Assembly (NCBI RefSeq): GCF_037975245.1
Contig: NC_092570.1
Span: 10,827,001 to 10,891,000, forward strand
Length of the DNA: 64,000 nucleotides
Origin: Apostichopus japonicus
Lineage: Eukaryota > Echinodermata > Holothuroidea > Aspidochirotida > Stichopodidae
Direction of reading: 5' to 3'
The notes beneath the pieces were generated by a model. That model saw only the letters and a program-made list of their open reading frames with translations, searched no databases and was not told the DNA's origin. The position numbers and the translations under genes are program-made. This document shows, in pieces, positions 61,201-64,000 of this stretch (position 1 is its first letter; the number at the start of each line of letters is the position of its first letter).

Positions 61201-62937
61201 ATGACAAACAGTGCACAAACAGTATGACAAACAGTTTGTTCCAAAACTTAGCATATTTTGTTACCAATCTCAGACCTTTGACTTTAATGTTATCCAGAGA
61301 AGTATTATGTCATCCTCTCACGTCTCCTTAAGTATGTAGCATTACTGACATGCATTACTCACCAGTTCCAACATTAATTATGTAGCATTACTGACATGCA
61401 CTACTCACCAGTTCCAACATTAAGTATGTAGCATTACTAACATGCACTACTCACCACTTCCAAACATTGCTCTGATGCTATTGGGGGCATCGCTTAACAT
61501 TACTGACATGCATTACTCACCAGTTCCAACATTAAGTATGTAGCATTACTGACATGCACTACTCACCACTTCCAACATTAAGTATGTAGCATTACTAACA
61601 TGCATTACTCACCAGTTCCAAATATTGCTCTGATGCTATTGGGGGCATCGCTTAACATTACTGACATGCAGTACTCACCAGTTCCAAACATTGCTCTGAT
61701 GCTATTGGGGGCATCGCTTAACATTACTGACATGCACTACTCACCAGTTCCAACATTAAGTATGTAGCATTACTGACATGCACTACTCACCACTTCCAAC
61801 ATTAAGTATGTAGCATTACTAACATGCATTACTCACCAGTTCCAAACATTGCTCTGATGCTATTGGGGGCATCGCTTCACATTACTGACATGCATTACTC
61901 ACCAGTTCCAAACATTAAGTATGTAGCATTACTGACATGCACTACTCACCACTTCCAACATTAAGTATGTAGCATTACTGACATGCACTACTCACCACTT
62001 CCAAACATTGCTCTGATGCTATTGGGGGCATCGCTTAACATCACTGACATGCATTACTCACCAGTTCCAACATTAAGTATGTAGCATTACTGACATGCAC
62101 TACTCACCACTTCCAAACATTGCTCTGATGCTATTGGGGGCATCGCTTAACATCACTGACATGCATTACTCACCAGTTCCAACATTAAGTATGTAGCATT
62201 ACTGACATGCACTACTCACCAGTTCCAAACATTGCTCTGATGCTATTGGGGGCATCGCTTAACATCACTGACATGCATTACTCACCAGTTCCAACATTAA
62301 GTATGTAGCATTACTGACATGCACTACTCACCACTTCCAAACATTGCTCTGATGCTATTGGGGGCATCGCTTAACATCACTGACATGCATTACTCACCAG
62401 TTCCAACATTAAGTATGTAGCATTACTGACATGCACTACTCACCACTTCCAAACATTGCTCTGATGCTATTGGGGGCATTGCTTAACATTACTGACATGC
62501 ATTACTCACCAGTTCCAAACATTAAGTATGTAGCATTACTGACATGCACTACTCACCACTTCCAAACATTGCTCTGATGCTATTGGGGGCATCGCTTAAC
62601 ATTACTGACATGCATTACTCACCAGTTCCAAACATTAAGTATGTAGCATTACTGACATGCACTACTCACCACTTCCAAACATTGCTCTGATGCTATTGGG
62701 GGCATTGCTTAACATTACTGACATGCATTACTCACCAGTTCCAAACATTAAGTATGTAGCATTACTGACATGCATTACTCACCAGTTCCAAACATTGCTC
62801 TGATGCTATTGGGGGCATCGCTTCTTGCTTTACTGCTGTCTGTGGGTCCAAGTAACTCTCTCCAAGCACCAATAGCTCCATCTTTCATCAATTCCATTGC
62901 AATAATTGGGCCACTGGTCATGAATCTTACCAGATTG
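55249..62937 (-). CDS. NME7: NME7 (nucleoside diphosphate kinase homolog 7), last four exons, partial
   Basis: Minus-strand exons in order: 62937-62783, 60859-60710, 57463-57330, 55497-55249. All have consensus GT-AG sites and join in phase to 228 codons plus stop. The first covers the end of NDK domain A (SGPIIAMELMKDGAIGAWRE, GPTDSSKARSD, RAMFGT). The second starts DQTQNACHGSDS, with the catalytic-type His of domain A, and ends at the first strand of domain B (STCCIIKPSAVD). The third gives NKAGEIMAAI and EEFFEVYKGVVAEY. The last gives GPADPEIARHLRP, INNAIHCTDLPEDG with the second catalytic-position His, then ...FFRILSD. These match remembered NME7 sequence closely. NME7 is a gamma-tubulin-complex and ciliary microtubule-lumen protein with two NDK domains. 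The DM10 domain and upstream exons lie beyond the window. Confidence 0.92.
55570..56410 (-). repeat. Dispersed TGACCT/AGGTCA repeat, minus orientation, NME7 intron
   Basis: About five tandem units (100-200 bp) with 'AAGGTTTTCACAA.TTGACC', 'AATGACCTTTGACCTCCACC' and 'ATAGGCTTCTTGTACTCAATG'. The unit order and the terminal AGCTTGTAAACATG on the minus strand link it to the family in PELP1 introns. Confidence 0.65.
57520..58660 (+). repeat. Dispersed 'CTTGTAAACATGAT' repeat, plus orientation, NME7 intron
   Basis: Begins with a fragment of the GGTTCC-type end (GGAACCTTTGCAATCGTG). Then come four diverged tandem units with 'TAAACA.GAT.TCTCAACAA', 'TGTCATACTTGG', 'GTGCCCTATTGTT' and 'GAGTGGG.GGGGCTT'. 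The period is close to 300 bp. Confidence 0.65.
58780..59960 (-). repeat. Diverged repeat with 'TTTGACC..GATGTCATC' units, NME7 intron
   Basis: Three weakly similar units carry 'CTTTGA.CT.TGATGTCATCA', 'CACCCACC..TTTGAACTT' and 'GGACTTAGGGTCTAGGAGGAG'. Its CACA-rich right end (59938-59972) resembles the left end of the family above, in reverse. Confidence 0.5.
61327..62782 (-). repeat. Minisatellite made of NME7 exon end plus 5' splice site, about 26 donor copies
   Basis: Immediately downstream (in transcript sense) of the NME7 exon 62783-62937, its 3' terminal segment (AGCGATGCCCCCAATAGC ... TTTGGAACTG) with the donor GTGAGT is repeated. Eleven intronic units keep about 40 bp of exon sequence. 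About 15 shorter units keep only the last bases (GGAACTG or GGAAGTG) before GTGAGT, preceded by a CATACTTAATGTT linker. From 62006 to 62793 the long units recur every 112-113 bp (62006, 62118, 62230, 62342, 62454, 62567, 62680, 62793), a clear higher-order repeat. The 62783 boundary is chosen as the true donor because only there does the exon extend back into NDK coding sequence. Confidence 0.93.
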
Positions 62938-63019
62938 CTGCATTGTTATCAATATAAATACAAATTTAATCAAATAAATCAGAGTACAATGCAATTTACA
63001 AATATCATGACTACTGTAC

Positions 63020-63745
63020 TATGTTTGTCACTCTATTTCAGGATAATATCATTATAAGTTGACATAGGACATATCATCAATAATCTCTAGTTCATACTGT
63101 ACAGTACCCTCAATCAACTTCATGTTTGTCACTCTATTTCAGGATAATATCATTATAAGTTGACATAGGACATATCATCAATAATCTCTAGTTCATACTG
63201 TACAGTACCCTCAATCAACTTCATGTTTGTCACTCTATTTCAGGATAATATCATTATAAGTTGACATAGGACATATCATCAATCATCTCTAGTTCATTCT
63301 GTACAGTACCCTCAATCAACTTCATGTTTGTCACTCTATTTCAGGATAATATCATTATAAGTTGACATAAGACATATCATCAATAATCTCTAGTTCATAT
63401 TGTACAGTACCCTCAGTCAACTTCATGTTTGTCACTCTATTTCAGGATAATATCATTATAAGTTGACATAGGACATATCATCAATAATCTCTAGTTCATA
63501 CTGTACAGTACCCTCAATCAACTTCATGTTTGTCACTCTACTTCAGGTTAATATCATTATAACATTTTAACATAAGTTGACATAGGACATATCATCAATA
63601 ATCTCTAGTTCAAACTTTACAGTACCCTCAATCAACTTCATGTTTGTCACTCTATTTCAGGTTAATATCATTATAACATTATAACATAGGTTGACATCAG
63701 GCAGAGCATCAATAATCTCTAGTGCATACTGTGGAGTACCCTCAA
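63020..63745. repeat. 101-bp minisatellite, seven copies, upstream of the NME7 exon
   Basis: Units begin TTTGTCACTCTATTTCAGG and carry ATAAGTTGACATAGGACAT and CAGTACCCTCAATCAACTT. Starts (G of GTTTGTC) at 63023, 63124, 63225, 63326, 63427 and 63528 are exactly 101 apart; the last, at 63642, is 114 away because of a 13-bp insertion. Unrelated to the splice-donor array on the other side of the exon. Confidence 0.93.
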
Positions 63746-64000
63746 TCAACCTCAATCAATGCTCTGAAGGACTGTTGGATTCATCCAACAAGGAGTCCTA
63801 CAATTAAGAGTATGTACACCATCTTACCCAAACTAATCAGAAAACTGCATGTATTTTCACTATGAATGAGAAGTGTAATCTCAAATATGACAATGTTTGG
63901 GCAACTTTATGCATCTACATTCAATGCACTGACACAAATAGGTGAACTGTTTGTTAACACCTTTCAACAGCTTCCTTTCTACATTCAAGGAAAACCTAAG
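63746..64000. other. NME7 intron, window edge
   Basis: No exon recognised here; the next upstream NME7 exon must lie beyond 64000. Confidence 0.4.

Overview
This is a 64-kb piece of nuclear DNA from an animal. Its genes are long and split by introns with GT-AG junctions, and most of the rest is transposon-derived. The two best genes are metazoan: PELP1 and NME7. The repeat style (abundant small hAT elements, fold-back elements, tRNA-like and LINE fragments, dispersed 'AGGTCA'-type repeats) suggests a marine invertebrate deuterostome. An echinoderm, possibly a sea cucumber, is my best guess, but that is an impression and was not tested.

Layout. 1-2.5 kb (+): the last three exons of an unrecognised gene, with a 1.24-kb hAT element in its last intron. 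2.5-6.8 kb: repeats, including a hAT MITE sitting in a (TA)n tract and a tRNA-derived SINE head. 6.88-7.63 kb (+): an uninterrupted 248-codon ORF for a probable PTB/PID-domain protein. 8-9.5 kb: a LINE 3' fragment between two 400-bp direct repeats. 9.9-11.1 kb: a 51-bp minisatellite. 14.3-17.9 kb: a 3.65-kb fold-back element with 1-kb arms around a dead Tx1-like LINE reverse transcriptase. 20.1-20.8 kb: a hAT element. 22.9-26.4 kb: a second fold-back structure, ending about 20 bp before the PELP1 start codon.

26.47-52.24 kb (+): PELP1 in 16 coding exons. I joined them by splice sites and reading phase into about 794 codons. PELP1 is the scaffold of the rixosome/5FMC complex (60S ribosome maturation) and, in vertebrates, a nuclear-receptor coregulator. 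Its introns carry a third fold-back (intron 1), several minisatellites, a set of nested hAT insertions with readable 8-bp target duplications (intron 8), and a 2.1-kb dispersed repeat carrying DR4-type AGGTCA pairs (intron 12).

55.25-64 kb (-): the 3' part of NME7 (four exons, 228 codons; upstream exons lie outside). NME7 is a nucleoside-diphosphate-kinase family protein of centrosomes and cilia. It is convergent with PELP1 across a 3-kb gap. The most unusual feature of the window is here: the 3' end of an NME7 exon with its 5' splice site has been tandemly amplified about 26 times into the following intron, and the same exon is closely preceded by an unrelated 101-bp minisatellite.

I saw no prokaryotic-style operons, CRISPR arrays, rRNA or intact tRNA genes. 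The strongest leads are structural: the splice-donor minisatellite, the nested hAT set, and three large inverted repeats in 15 kb.
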